A DNA stretch of 64,000 nt from Brotonthovivens ammoniilytica (GTDB lineage Bacteria; Bacillota; Clostridia; Lachnospirales; Lachnospiraceae): NCBI RefSeq assembly GCF_025566885.1, contig NZ_JAOQJQ010000001.1, positions 620,001 to 684,000 of the forward strand, written 5' to 3'. The translations under genes were made by a program, and so were the position numbers. Positions within the stretch are counted from its first letter, which is position 1. Each line of letters begins with the position of its first letter. Below the pieces are notes generated by a model, which did no database searches, was not told the origin of the DNA, and worked only from the letters and a program-made list of their open reading frames with translations. Of this stretch, positions 49,801 to 58,846 are shown one piece after another.

Positions 49801-51219
49801 CTATTCCTCCTCTGCTTTTGGAAATGTGAGGGTCAGTTTTAATCCACTGTCATTTTCCGCCCAAATACAGCCGCCGTGGCGTTCTATAATATATTTTACT
49901 ACATACAGTCCTACTCCGCTGCCTTTTTGTTTTCTTGAGCCGTCACACCGGTAAAACCGATCAAAGATTCTTCCTATTTTCTCTTCCGGTACTCCCGGTC
50001 CGTTATCCTTCCATTCCAGGCAGACAGATTCTTCTGTATTAAACACTCTCACTTGAATCTTTACCGGGCAGACATTGGTATATTTCATACTGTTTTCCAG
50101 CAGATTGTCAAAAATTCTTCCAAACTGCTGAATATCCAGCAGAATCTCCGGGAGCTGCTCTTGACTCTCAAAGAAAAACTGTAGTTTTTCTGCATCAAGC
50201 ACAGTTTCTCTTTGTGCAATACAAGTATTCACAAACTCACACAAGTCTACTCTGACCATATGAAAAGGCATCTGTCCACTCTCAAGCCTTGAAAAATCAA
50301 ATAGCTTCTGAAGCAGCTGGTTCATATCTTCTGTGGATTCATAGGCGGTTTTCAAATACAGCTGCCGCCTCTCACTGGAATCTGCCACCCCATCTATCAC
50401 TCCCTTGATATATCCCTGTATCGAAGTAAGCGGTGTGCGAAGGTCGTGGGAAATACCGGTTACCATGTCGATCCTTGACTGTTCTGTTTTCTGCCTCCGC
50501 TCCTGATCTGCTAAAATTGTTTTCTGCATGGAATTAAAAGTCAGGCACAGGTCTTCGAACTCTTTTTCTCCATGATACCGTATATCCTCTTTCAGATTCC
50601 CCTGCGATATCCGCTCCGCTCCCTTTACCAGCTCCTCTAGAGGTTCCATTACAACCCGGTTCATCCGTTTTGTAAAGTAAGAAGAAAGAATCAGCAGAAC
50701 AATTACTACCCCTGCACTAATTAAAATTAACACCCAGAGCAATGTCCGGGAGGAATGTAAAAGAGATGTTTTCAGAAAATCCACTTTTGCAAAATGGGCT
50801 GATACAATACAGGCGTTCTCCTGAGGAATGTATTTTACAACAACAGTTGCATTGCGATAATAAAATAGTTCCGACTGCTCCTTTTGCAGATATTCCGTAT
50901 CCAAAGCCTGAGCAAGCTTAAGCATCTGTTCATCTGTACTTCCAGCTTGTATCTGCTCCTCACGGATAAGTGCTGTCTGGTATCCAATTGGCTCCATTTC
51001 CTGTTCTAACGTCTCTATATCATCCGTTCCGGCATGATCCACCAGCGAGACTGCTTTTAAAACTTCTGTATCCAGTTTAGACTGCCCCATGGTAAAGAAA
51101 CGTCTTTCTATCCTGTCTTCAAACAGAATCAGGACCAAAAAAACCACTGCCAGCAAAGAAAGCAAGGACAAAAATAAGATCATCATATTTGAACGGAACA
51201 TCCGTTTTTTCAAAGACAT
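49801..51219 (-). CDS. Sensor histidine kinase with HAMP domain
   Basis: A 472-residue membrane kinase: membrane helices at about 11-33 and 158-182 bracket a 125-residue extracytoplasmic sensor, then HAMP (about 183-235), HisKA with phosphoacceptor His258 in GISHDLRTPLTS, and HATPase_c (N box near 368, DNGPGVPEEKIGRIF, GSGVGLYVVKYI). Its partner is the adjacent response regulator. The signal is unknown; operon partners point to cell-envelope or cation stress. Confidence 0.92.
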   Translation of the reverse strand: MSLKKRMFRSNMMILFLSLLSLLAVVFLVLILFEDRIERRFFTMGQSKLDTEVLKAVSLVDHAGTDDIETLEQEMEPIGYQTALIREEQIQAGSTDEQMLKLAQALDTEYLQKEQSELFYYRNATVVVKYIPQENACIVSAHFAKVDFLKTSLLHSSRTLLWVLILISAGVVIVLLILSSYFTKRMNRVVMEPLEELVKGAERISQGNLKEDIRYHGEKEFEDLCLTFNSMQKTILADQERRQKTEQSRIDMVTGISHDLRTPLTSIQGYIKGVIDGVADSSERRQLYLKTAYESTEDMNQLLQKLFDFSRLESGQMPFHMVRVDLCEFVNTCIAQRETVLDAEKLQFFFESQEQLPEILLDIQQFGRIFDNLLENSMKYTNVCPVKIQVRVFNTEESVCLEWKDNGPGVPEEKIGRIFDRFYRCDGSRKQKGSGVGLYVVKYIIERHGGCIWAENDSGLKLTLTFPKAEEE

Positions 51220-51253
51220 AAGGCTCCCCCGTTCCTAACATTTATTACGATTA

Positions 51254-51796
51254 TCATACAGTGATTTCATTATTTTTACCATACTTTTGTTCAAATAATT
51301 TGAATCCCATACAAACGATTACAGCGCTGAGACTTCCTACTATCATTCCTCCAAGAATGTCCGTTGGATAGTGAACATATAAATACATTCTGGAAAAAGC
51401 TATCAGCACTGCCAGAATCATTGCCGCTAAACGTCCTTTTTCCTTTCTGCTCCACAATACAGAAGCGGCTGCAAAAGAAGCTCCTGTATGTCCGGACGGG
51501 AAAGAATAATCTGTCGGACGGGAAACCAAAAGCTGTACCGTAGAATTAATATCACAGGGCCTTACTCTGGCTGCCAGCGGTTTCAACACTCCATTACAAA
51601 GGATAATCTCAAGGATAAAAGCCGCCAATAACAGAATACCTGTTTTCCGGTGTTTTTTGCTGATAAGCAGCAGCAGTCCTGCAATAATCCAAATGATTCC
51701 TCCGTTTCCCAAAGTGGTAATTGCTACCATTATATGATCCAGCCAGACAGTTCTCATCTGCTGGATCATATCTAAAATCTGTAATTCTATCGTCAT
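51254..51796 (-). CDS. PAP2 family lipid phosphatase
   Basis: A 180-residue protein with about five membrane helices and the three-part acid phosphatase signature: KPLAARVRP (about 72), PSGHTGASF (about 100) and SRMYLYVHYPTDILGG (about 136). Enzymes like BcrC dephosphorylate undecaprenyl pyrophosphate at the outer membrane face; other lipid phosphates are possible. It lies 5 bases after the P-type ATPase gene. Confidence 0.9.
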   Translation of the reverse strand: MTIELQILDMIQQMRTVWLDHIMVAITTLGNGGIIWIIAGLLLLISKKHRKTGILLLAAFILEIILCNGVLKPLAARVRPCDINSTVQLLVSRPTDYSFPSGHTGASFAAASVLWSRKEKGRLAAMILAVLIAFSRMYLYVHYPTDILGGMIVGSLSAVIVCMGFKLFEQKYGKNNEITV

Positions 51797-51801
51797 TGTA
51801 T

Positions 51802-54126
51802 TTACATCTCCAAAGTATATTCTTTTCTTTTGTTTCTAGATACATGTTTTATTGCTTCTAATACAATAAGAAATCCCCACACAGCAGCCATAATAACAAT
51901 CAGGCACATCTTCATTTCGCCGGTAACTCTGTTTACGTGGAATAGTTCCGGTAATACCATAAGGGCTCCAAAAATACCGCAGACCATTGTTACACAAATA
52001 AATCCGCGAAGCAGATTAAATGGAATACAGCTTCTTACAACTGCTGTAATAGAAATCAAAATCAGCGCAAGATACATTACCGTCTGATTGTCAGAAACTG
52101 CAAAAGGCATCAGCAGACTCATCAGCGCAATTACTGCTGTGGCCGCCAGTCCGAATGGAAGTGATTTTGATACCGCTGTTCTTAAAAAACTGCCTTTAAG
52201 CCTTCTGGTATCGGATTCCAAAATCGTCACAAAAGAAGGATATGCCTCGATAAAGGCATCCAGCAGTGTAATCTGTATTGGAATAAAAGGAAATGGCAGA
52301 TTGGCAGCCACACAAAATATAGAGATTAACACAGAATAAATTGTCTTTATAAAAAAGACGCCTGCTGTTCTTGTTACATTATTGACAACCTTTCGTCCTT
52401 CCATAACTACCTTGGGCAAATGGGTAAAGTCGGAATCCAGCAGTACAATCTGAGCCAGCTGTCTGCTGGCATCACTGCCATCTGCTACAGCAATAGAACA
52501 GTCAGCCTCCCGGAGGGCTAAAAGATCATTCACTCCATCCCCGGTCATTGCCACATGACGCCCCTGTCTTTGCAGCGCTTTTACCAGCTCCTGCTTCTGC
52601 TTTGGAGTCACTCTGGCAAATACAGAATATTTCCTGCAGATGGTGTCGTAATCCGGTTCATCTTCATATCTGGATAAATCCACTGCCTCTTTCCACGTAT
52701 CCAATCCGGCCCGTTTTGCAGTCATGGCAGCGGTCTTGATATGATCTCCGGAAATAACTTTCACATCTACTCCCTGTTCTTTAAAAAATTCCAGAGTCTC
52801 CCTTGCATTACGCCGGATTCTGTCTTCTAAAACCACAGCATAAAGGATTTGTATCCCACCGGGCAGTTCTTTGTCGTTTTTCCAGATTTCCGGGATATAT
52901 CCGATGGCAATCAGTCGGCGCCCATGTGCCAATTCCTCTTCCAGATTTTTTGACAGTTTTCCTATCAGTTTTTCCGGTGCGCCCACAAATATGGTTCCTG
53001 CTGCATCAAAGCTTACACTGCCCCACTTTCTTTTTGATGAAAACGGAATTTTGTAAACCGGATGATACAGTGGTTCAGGCGGAAATGCTTTTTTTAATGC
53101 CTCAAAAGTAGCATTATTATCTTCACAAGCATCCATATAAGCCCGGATGAAACTGTCTATATCCCCCTGATGGGATGTCATCATTGGAATTTTTCTGCAC
53201 ACTTTTAGTTTCCCGTCCGTAATGGTACCTGTTTTATCCAGGCACAGAGTATCTACATGAGCCAGTGTTTCCAAAGAATAAATATTCTGTACAAGAATCT
53301 TCATCTTTGCCAGCCGGATAACTCCGGCTGCCAGGGATACGGAAATCAGCAAAACCAGACCCTTTGGCAGCATTCCAAGCAGCGCCGCTGCAGAAGATAC
53401 AACTGCATCGCTGATTAGAGTATTCCGGAAAAAAACTGCTTCAACAAAAAGTATAATCCCTAATGGAATAATCAAAAAACTTGTGATATTTGTGATTTTA
53501 TTCATAGATCCAATCAATTCAGACTGTACCTGCTTTTCTTTTTTTACTTCCTGAATCAATCCTGTTGCATAATTTTCAGTTCCTACATGAATCACCCTTG
53601 CATCCGCTCTGCCGGAAATTACAAAACTGCCGGAATACAGTTTATCACCGGTTTCTTTTACGACTCCATCACTTTCACCGGTAAGAAGAGATTCATTTAC
53701 TTCCAGGCTTCCATTTATTATTTCGGCATCGTTGCAGATCTGATTTCCGCTCTTTAATACCAGCAGATCACCCTTTACAATCTCATCTCTTTCTATATCC
53801 AGTTCCTGACCTTCACGCCGGACACAGACCCTTGGGCGGTTTAAAACAGATAATTCATCCACCAGTTTCTTTGCTTTAAATTCCTGTGCAATTCCTATCA
53901 GAATATTCAGAATAATAATCCCGATGAAAAGCAGATTTGAATATGCGCCCACTGCCAGCAGCAATCCGGCAATGATAAAGTTTAATATATTAAATAATGT
54001 AATTGTGTTATCCTTTATGATTTGTGTTCTGCTTTTCGTAATACCTTCCGGCTGATGCTCCCCCTCTCCTTTTTCCCTGCGTTTTGTTACTTCTTCTGCA
54101 GAAAGTCCTTTTAATTGTTCTTCCAT
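51802..54126 (-). CDS. HAD-IC family P-type ATPase (CtpE-like cation pump)
   Basis: A 774-residue P-type ATPase. Actuator motif LLTGES at 147-152, phosphorylation site DKTGT with Asp297, and hinge motif GDGVND followed by a C-terminal membrane domain. The membrane helix 4 motif reads GMLPKGLVLL (251-260), where many pumps have PEGL; this resembles CtpE/Exp7-type pumps, which move Ca2+. No N-terminal metal-binding domain is present. AAGGAG is 9 bases before the ATG. Transported ion is inferred, not shown. Confidence 0.85.
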   Translation of the reverse strand: MEEQLKGLSAEEVTKRREKGEGEHQPEGITKSRTQIIKDNTITLFNILNFIIAGLLLAVGAYSNLLFIGIIILNILIGIAQEFKAKKLVDELSVLNRPRVCVRREGQELDIERDEIVKGDLLVLKSGNQICNDAEIINGSLEVNESLLTGESDGVVKETGDKLYSGSFVISGRADARVIHVGTENYATGLIQEVKKEKQVQSELIGSMNKITNITSFLIIPLGIILFVEAVFFRNTLISDAVVSSAAALLGMLPKGLVLLISVSLAAGVIRLAKMKILVQNIYSLETLAHVDTLCLDKTGTITDGKLKVCRKIPMMTSHQGDIDSFIRAYMDACEDNNATFEALKKAFPPEPLYHPVYKIPFSSKRKWGSVSFDAAGTIFVGAPEKLIGKLSKNLEEELAHGRRLIAIGYIPEIWKNDKELPGGIQILYAVVLEDRIRRNARETLEFFKEQGVDVKVISGDHIKTAAMTAKRAGLDTWKEAVDLSRYEDEPDYDTICRKYSVFARVTPKQKQELVKALQRQGRHVAMTGDGVNDLLALREADCSIAVADGSDASRQLAQIVLLDSDFTHLPKVVMEGRKVVNNVTRTAGVFFIKTIYSVLISIFCVAANLPFPFIPIQITLLDAFIEAYPSFVTILESDTRRLKGSFLRTAVSKSLPFGLAATAVIALMSLLMPFAVSDNQTVMYLALILISITAVVRSCIPFNLLRGFICVTMVCGIFGALMVLPELFHVNRVTGEMKMCLIVIMAAVWGFLIVLEAIKHVSRNKRKEYTLEM

Positions 54127-54142
54127 TTTCTAACTCTCCTTC

Positions 54143-54418
54143 TTATTTCTTATTCCCAAAATCCCGAAAACGTTTATTTTCCATATGGGGCTGCCGCCTG
54201 GTTCTCTTTCGTTTTCTGCCATATTCTTCCTTCTGTAACAGATTGCATCCGGATATGATAATTGAACAAATACATAATGGATACAAAAGAACCTTTGCAT
54301 GTCCTAAAAAATCCATAAACGGATTATACCAGTCCAGTATAAAAACGGCTAAAAGTGCCAGACTGCAGATAATACATATATTACCTGCCAGATTTATAAT
54401 CATTTTTTTTGCTTCCAT
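54143..54418 (-). CDS. Small two-helix membrane protein, 91 residues
   Basis: Two hydrophobic helices (about residues 7-28 and 42-60) are followed by a very basic C-terminal tail (EEYGRKRKRTRRQPHMENKR). GGAGG precedes the ATG, which follows the previous stop by one base. I do not recognise the family. It lies between the phosphodiester glycosidase and P-type ATPase genes and may be a small partner of either. Confidence 0.65.
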   Translation of the reverse strand: MEAKKMIINLAGNICIICSLALLAVFILDWYNPFMDFLGHAKVLLYPLCICSIIISGCNLLQKEEYGRKRKRTRRQPHMENKRFRDFGNKK

Positions 54419-54419
54419 T

Positions 54420-55484
54420 TTATAGACCCTCCGTCAAAAAAATCCCGTCCTGGATTTTATGCTCCGGTTTATACGGATGATTTACAATCTGATTTCCTTT
54501 TGTCATAAAGGAACAATGTCCCCCATCCAGATTATAAGCTGCTTTGCATCCAAGCTGTTCAAACATAGAAGCCATTTCACTTAAAAACATACCTCTTGTA
54601 TTTTTCTGTCTTCCATCCACTACTAACAGACAATAATGACCCGGCTCATAATAACCTATTGCTGTTCTTGGGTGAGACTGCCGAATATAATCCCATGTTA
54701 AAAAAGAAGTCTTTGCTTTTCCATTTTCATCCAGCAGACTGGGACCAAAAACCCAGCTCTGATAAGCACCTTCATTGATCAGCTGCTGCTTATTTAATTC
54801 CTGTGGTGCATATATTTTCATGGTTCCATCCCAATTTAAAACGCAGGTTTCCATATCCCCAGGACTGGAACGATAAATAATTCCATTACGAATAATAGTA
54901 CCATTACCCGCATGTCTGCTGTTGCTGTATGAATCACCATTTACTGCCAGAACCGATTTCATGTAAGCAGACATATCGGTAAGTTTTTCTTCATACCCTA
55001 CTCCATATGTGTTCTGGGCAAATGCAGTCTGAATACAAGTAATATCTCCAACATATATATCTGCCAGTATATAAGAAATATTTGTTCCATATTTTTTATG
55101 CTGTCCATCCTCTGAATAATCTAATTGATTTGTCTGCACAACATTGGATGTCAGCTGAATGGAAAGATTTGGGCTGGTATAGGATGTATCTGTTGATACA
55201 ACCGTCTTTGTAAATTTCTCCGAAAATTTTTCATGCCAGTCCTGATGATCAAGCTTTACTTTCGTTATCTGCAGACCGTTGCTTTCTGCTTCTATCAGAC
55301 TCTGGATTTTTTGCTCCGCCAGGCTTTTTGACTGGGCCCCACTGCTTTTACTATTTCCGGACGAAGACAAAAACGCCTGTGCCTGTATCCCTTTTTGGGG
55401 AACCAGGTAATTCACTCCCCAGATTCCTAAAACCAGCAGAGCTGCAATTAAAATATCTATTGTAAATAAAACGATTTTCTTCAT
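54420..55484 (-). CDS. Phosphodiester glycosidase family protein (NAGPA domain)
   Basis: A 354-residue protein with an N-terminal membrane anchor (about residues 5-27) and an extracytoplasmic NAGPA domain. Typical stretches are LAVNGDSYSN (about 189), HPRTAIGYYEPGHYCLLVVD (about 275) and AYNLDGGHCSFM near 318. The family removes GlcNAc from phosphodiester-linked sugars; in bacteria the substrates are likely wall teichoic acid-like or exopolysaccharide decorations. Start overlaps the glycosyltransferase stop (ATGA). Confidence 0.88.
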   Translation of the reverse strand: MKKIVLFTIDILIAALLVLGIWGVNYLVPQKGIQAQAFLSSSGNSKSSGAQSKSLAEQKIQSLIEAESNGLQITKVKLDHQDWHEKFSEKFTKTVVSTDTSYTSPNLSIQLTSNVVQTNQLDYSEDGQHKKYGTNISYILADIYVGDITCIQTAFAQNTYGVGYEEKLTDMSAYMKSVLAVNGDSYSNSRHAGNGTIIRNGIIYRSSPGDMETCVLNWDGTMKIYAPQELNKQQLINEGAYQSWVFGPSLLDENGKAKTSFLTWDYIRQSHPRTAIGYYEPGHYCLLVVDGRQKNTRGMFLSEMASMFEQLGCKAAYNLDGGHCSFMTKGNQIVNHPYKPEHKIQDGIFLTEGL

Positions 55485-56551
55485 ATGGGTTCACCGCTCT
55501 TTTCAACTGGATTCCACTGTAATTTATTGTTTTTAAATATAATTTCCCTCTGAATCAGCCAGCTGATTAAAAATAAAAGTATTTCTGTCATCATCTTTGC
55601 AGCATGAACTTCTATCTGCAGGCCGGATATAAATACCTGCAGAACCATATTATTTATGAATAGTATCATTCCCGCTAACAGCAGATATTCCAGTGCTGTT
55701 TTAAGAGTTTCTTTCTTATGAAATACTACATGGCAGTTCATCATATAATTGTAACCAGCGCTGATGACTCTCGCCCCTATATTAGCTCCTGCAGCTGCCC
55801 ATCCTGCTCCCGGAAACAAAAAAACCAAAAGTGAAAATAAACAATAATCCAGTAAAAAGCTGGAAAAGGACACAAGAGAAAATTTTAGTAAACTTTTATA
55901 TATTCGCAAGGAATCCCAAAATTTTCTGAAATGGGAACAGCTGTTATTTTTATCATGATAAATTGTCTGTATTGGTACTTCAATAATTTCAATTCCTCTC
56001 TTTGCACAGGTTACCAGAACATTCATTTCATATTCATATCTTTCACCGGAAATCTCCAGCATAAAATCCAATAAGTCTGAAGAAAATGCACGAAGTCCAG
56101 TCTGGGTATCCGATACTTTTACACCGGTCTTTAAGTAAAACACTTTTTTGGTTAATTGATTTCCTGCTTTTGATTTCCAGGGCACTGACGCATCCATTTC
56201 CCTGCACCCTAATATAAGAGATTTTGGATTTCCGGCTGCTTTCACCAGAAGTTTTTCCATATCATCGGCCAGATGCTGTCCGTCCGCATCCATAATGCCA
56301 ATCATGGTGTACTCCCACAATTCTTTTTTTATATATCGAAGAGCTGTTTTGATAGCTTCTCCTTTTCCTCTATTATGATCATGGTGCAGCACAATACATT
56401 TTTCACTCAGTTCCCAGAAAAATGAATGATATTTTTCATCACTTCCGTCGTCTACAACAATAATCTGATTTTCAAGCTCCCAGTTTCTATCTACAATATC
56501 CTTCAGGCATTCATCCGGATTCAGTGCCGGTATGATTACAATTTGGTCCAT
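55481..56551 (-). CDS. Glycosyltransferase family 2 fused to GtrA-like membrane domain
   Basis: A 356-residue fusion. Residues 1-220 form a GT-A transferase: VVDDGSDEKY (about 29), GIMDADGQH with the metal-binding DxD (about 82), and a DPM1-like pattern. Residues about 225-350 form a GtrA domain with four membrane helices. Such proteins move sugars onto undecaprenyl phosphate and flip or modify them. Start at 56551 (GAGG 6 bases upstream), which removes 92 residues of a longer frame that overlaps rnfB. First gene of the seven-gene envelope operon. Confidence 0.87.
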   Translation of the reverse strand: MDQIVIIPALNPDECLKDIVDRNWELENQIIVVDDGSDEKYHSFFWELSEKCIVLHHDHNRGKGEAIKTALRYIKKELWEYTMIGIMDADGQHLADDMEKLLVKAAGNPKSLILGCREMDASVPWKSKAGNQLTKKVFYLKTGVKVSDTQTGLRAFSSDLLDFMLEISGERYEYEMNVLVTCAKRGIEIIEVPIQTIYHDKNNSCSHFRKFWDSLRIYKSLLKFSLVSFSSFLLDYCLFSLLVFLFPGAGWAAAGANIGARVISAGYNYMMNCHVVFHKKETLKTALEYLLLAGMILFINNMVLQVFISGLQIEVHAAKMMTEILLFLISWLIQREIIFKNNKLQWNPVEKSGEPI

Positions 56552-56618
56552 ATGATCCCTCTTTTCTGTTGTTTGTTCATACATACCATACCCGGAATAT
56601 CTAACCTTTCTGCATGGA

Positions 56619-56639
56619 TTTTTTAAACTTTTTTTAAAC
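56619..56639 (-). promoter_or_regulatory. Direct repeat upstream of the envelope operon (possible response-regulator site)
   Basis: TTTTTTAAAC occurs at 56619-56628 and 56630-56639 on the plus strand, 11 bases apart. OmpR/PhoB-type regulators bind tandem repeats with this period, and such a regulator is the last gene of the operon, so autoregulation is possible. The site is about 70 bases before the first start codon. Confidence 0.4.
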
Positions 56640-56648
56640 AATATAATT

Positions 56649-56703
56649 ATATAAAAAGAGAGCATCCCAAAAGCCACAAAATGACTTAAGAAACACTCTC
56701 TTT
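56649..56703 (-). terminator. Terminator of the rnf operon
   Basis: On the minus strand AAAGAGAG (56703-56696) pairs with CTCTCTTT (56662-56655), followed by TTTTTAT. It lies 12 bases after the rnfB stop. Confidence 0.75.
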
Positions 56704-56714
56704 GCTTTACGCTC

Positions 56715-57509
56715 TTATTTTGTAATAATCTTTTTCGGACATTTTTCAGCACATGCACCACATCCGGTACATTTTGTCTGATCAATATGCGCAATGTTAT
56801 TTTCAACTGTAACAGCGCCTGCTTCACATGCTTTCACACACATTCTGCACCCGATACATCCGACTTTACATACCTTCATCACATTTTTACCCACATCTTC
56901 TGAGTTACACTGTACGGCATGTTTTGCTTCATAAGGAATTAATTCGATTAAGTTCTTCGGACATGCTTTGATACATTTTCCGCATGCTTTACATGCGTCT
57001 TTATCTACTCTGGCAATCCCATCTACAATGTGAACTGCATCGAAAGGACAAGCTTTTACGCAGCTTCCAAAACCAAGACATCCATAATCGCAGGATTTTG
57101 GACCTCCGCTGGGCATAAATCCCATCATAGAACAATCTTCAATTCCATAATAATCATAATTCTGTTTCGCAGATTCACAGGTACCCGCACATTTTACAAA
57201 AGCGGTCATGCGAACACTCTCCCCTGCGTCCTGCCCCATAATAGAACCAATTGCAGCCGCAACGGGAGCACCTCCAACCGGGCAGGCATTTACTTCTGCT
57301 TCGCCTTTTACGATAGCGCCGGCCAGTCCGGAACAGCCTGCGTAACCACAGCCGCCGCAGTTATTTCCCGGAAGTGCATCCAGAATTGCTTCTTCTCTTG
57401 GATCTACTTCTACTTTAAACTTTTCACCGGCAATCCCAAGGATGATACCAATGACAATACCTACACCGCCAACTACTACAGCGGCGATAATAATTGCTTG
57501 AATATCCAT
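56715..57509 (-). CDS. rnfB: Rnf complex subunit RnfB
   Basis: A 264-residue iron-sulfur subunit: an N-terminal membrane helix (about 5-27), the Fes motif NNCGGCGYAGC near 49, and four ferredoxin-type cluster motifs after residue 130 (GCLGFGSCVKACP, CKACGKCIKACP, CIGCRMCVKAC, CTGCGACAEKCP). It takes electrons from ferredoxin at the cytoplasmic face. Last gene of rnfCDGEAB, 12 bases after rnfA. The multi-cluster C-terminus is typical of Clostridia. Confidence 0.95.
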   Translation of the reverse strand: MDIQAIIIAAVVVGGVGIVIGIILGIAGEKFKVEVDPREEAILDALPGNNCGGCGYAGCSGLAGAIVKGEAEVNACPVGGAPVAAAIGSIMGQDAGESVRMTAFVKCAGTCESAKQNYDYYGIEDCSMMGFMPSGGPKSCDYGCLGFGSCVKACPFDAVHIVDGIARVDKDACKACGKCIKACPKNLIELIPYEAKHAVQCNSEDVGKNVMKVCKVGCIGCRMCVKACEAGAVTVENNIAHIDQTKCTGCGACAEKCPKKIITK

Positions 57510-57521
57510 TTGCGCACCCTC

Positions 57522-58097
57522 CTAAATGACTCCTGAAAATCCCATAAATGCAATTGCCATCAGACCAGCTGTAACAAGTACAATTGCCGAGCCTTTAAAT
57601 GGTGTCGGAATGTCGTTATATTCAATTTTTTCACGAATACCGGCCATAATAACGATTGCAATGGTAAATCCAACTGCTGTAGCCAAACCGTTAATAGTAC
57701 TAACTCCGATGCCATAGCCATACTGTACGTTATTTAATGCAACACCAAGTACTGCACAGTTTGTTGTAATCAGAGGTAAAAAGATACCAAGTGAATTATA
57801 CAGCGGAGGCATTGATTTTTTCATAAACATTTCTACAAACTGTACCAGCGCTGCAATTACAAGAATAAATACAATGGTTCTTAAATAAACCAAATCAAAA
57901 TTCTGCAGAATAAACTTGTCTAAAACACTTGTAATAAAGGATGCAATTGTGATAACGAAAATAACCGCCATACCCATTCCGGCCGCAGTATTTACTTTTT
58001 TTGATACGCCGAAGAACGGACATAAGCCAAGGAACTGGCTCAGTACTACGTTATTTACAATTGCAGAACCAATTGCAATTAAAATGACTTCTTTCAT
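57522..58097 (-). CDS. rnfA: Rnf complex subunit RnfA
   Basis: A 191-residue, six-helix membrane subunit (MKEVILIAIGSAIVNNVVLS). The NNVVLSQFLG and TTNCAVLGVAL motifs each hold a part of the intramembrane iron-sulfur site with RnfE (Cys26 and Cys near 112). It forms the membrane electron path and ion channel. Follows rnfE by 14 bases. Confidence 0.95.
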   Translation of the reverse strand: MKEVILIAIGSAIVNNVVLSQFLGLCPFFGVSKKVNTAAGMGMAVIFVITIASFITSVLDKFILQNFDLVYLRTIVFILVIAALVQFVEMFMKKSMPPLYNSLGIFLPLITTNCAVLGVALNNVQYGYGIGVSTINGLATAVGFTIAIVIMAGIREKIEYNDIPTPFKGSAIVLVTAGLMAIAFMGFSGVI

Positions 58098-58111
58098 CTG
58101 AACCTTTCCTC

Positions 58112-58846
58112 CTATTCCTTCTCATCTGTTCCAACTGTAAATACACGGCCGTCACAGCTGTTGTTATGACATGCCGCACAATCTCCTGCCAGACATCCGC
58201 CGCCTTCTTTTACAGGCAGACCCTTTTTACGTCTGCTTTCTTTAAACGCATTCTGAATGGCAATCAGCATTGCAAGAACAAAGAATGCTCCGGGAGCCAA
58301 TACAAAGATAGTAATAGGTGTAAAACCGGGAGTTCCAGCGGCTGCATCTGCCAATGGAAGAATTTGTTTTCCAAGAAGCTGTCCAGAACCAAGAATTTCA
58401 CGAACTGCGCCAATACAGAACAAACCAACCGTAAATCCAAGTCCCATACCGATACCATCAAAGATTGACGGAATCACAGGATTTTTAGAAGCATAGCTTT
58501 CTGCACGCCCCAGAATAATACAGTTAACAACAATCAATGGAATATAAATTCCAAGAGATGAATACAGGGACGGTACATATCCCTGAAGCAGGAACTGTAC
58601 AATTGTTACAAGAGTCGCAACGATAACGATAAACGCCGGCACACGTGCACTGTCCGGAATAATTTTACGGAGCAGCGAAATTAAAAGGTTGGAAAATACC
58701 AATACTAATGTGGTGGAAAGTCCCATACCAATACCATTCATTGCAGAGGTAGTTACGGCCAGAGTCGGACACATACCTATCAGCATAACAAAAGTAGGGT
58801 TCTCTTTAATAATACCGTTTTGTATACGTTCAATACACTTATTCAT
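58112..58846 (-). CDS. rnfE: Rnf complex subunit RnfE with Cys-rich tail
   Basis: A 244-residue six-helix membrane subunit paralogous to RnfA (MLIGMCPTLAVTTSAMNGIG; IVVNCIILGRAESYA). The C-terminal tail after about residue 215 is unusual: GGGCLAGDCAACHNNSCDGR holds four cysteines and a histidine in a CxxxxCxxCHxxxC pattern. Bacterial Proteobacteria-type RnfE lacks this. Its start overlaps the rnfG end by 8 bases. Confidence 0.93.
   Translation of the reverse strand: MNKCIERIQNGIIKENPTFVMLIGMCPTLAVTTSAMNGIGMGLSTTLVLVFSNLLISLLRKIIPDSARVPAFIVIVATLVTIVQFLLQGYVPSLYSSLGIYIPLIVVNCIILGRAESYASKNPVIPSIFDGIGMGLGFTVGLFCIGAVREILGSGQLLGKQILPLADAAAGTPGFTPITIFVLAPGAFFVLAMLIAIQNAFKESRRKKGLPVKEGGGCLAGDCAACHNNSCDGRVFTVGTDEKE

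Noticed and set aside
56552..56827. N-terminal extension of the glycosyltransferase gene into rnfB
   Set aside because: The extension crosses the rnf terminator and the rnfB 3' end; the ATG at 56551 has a ribosome binding site and starts the conserved domain.
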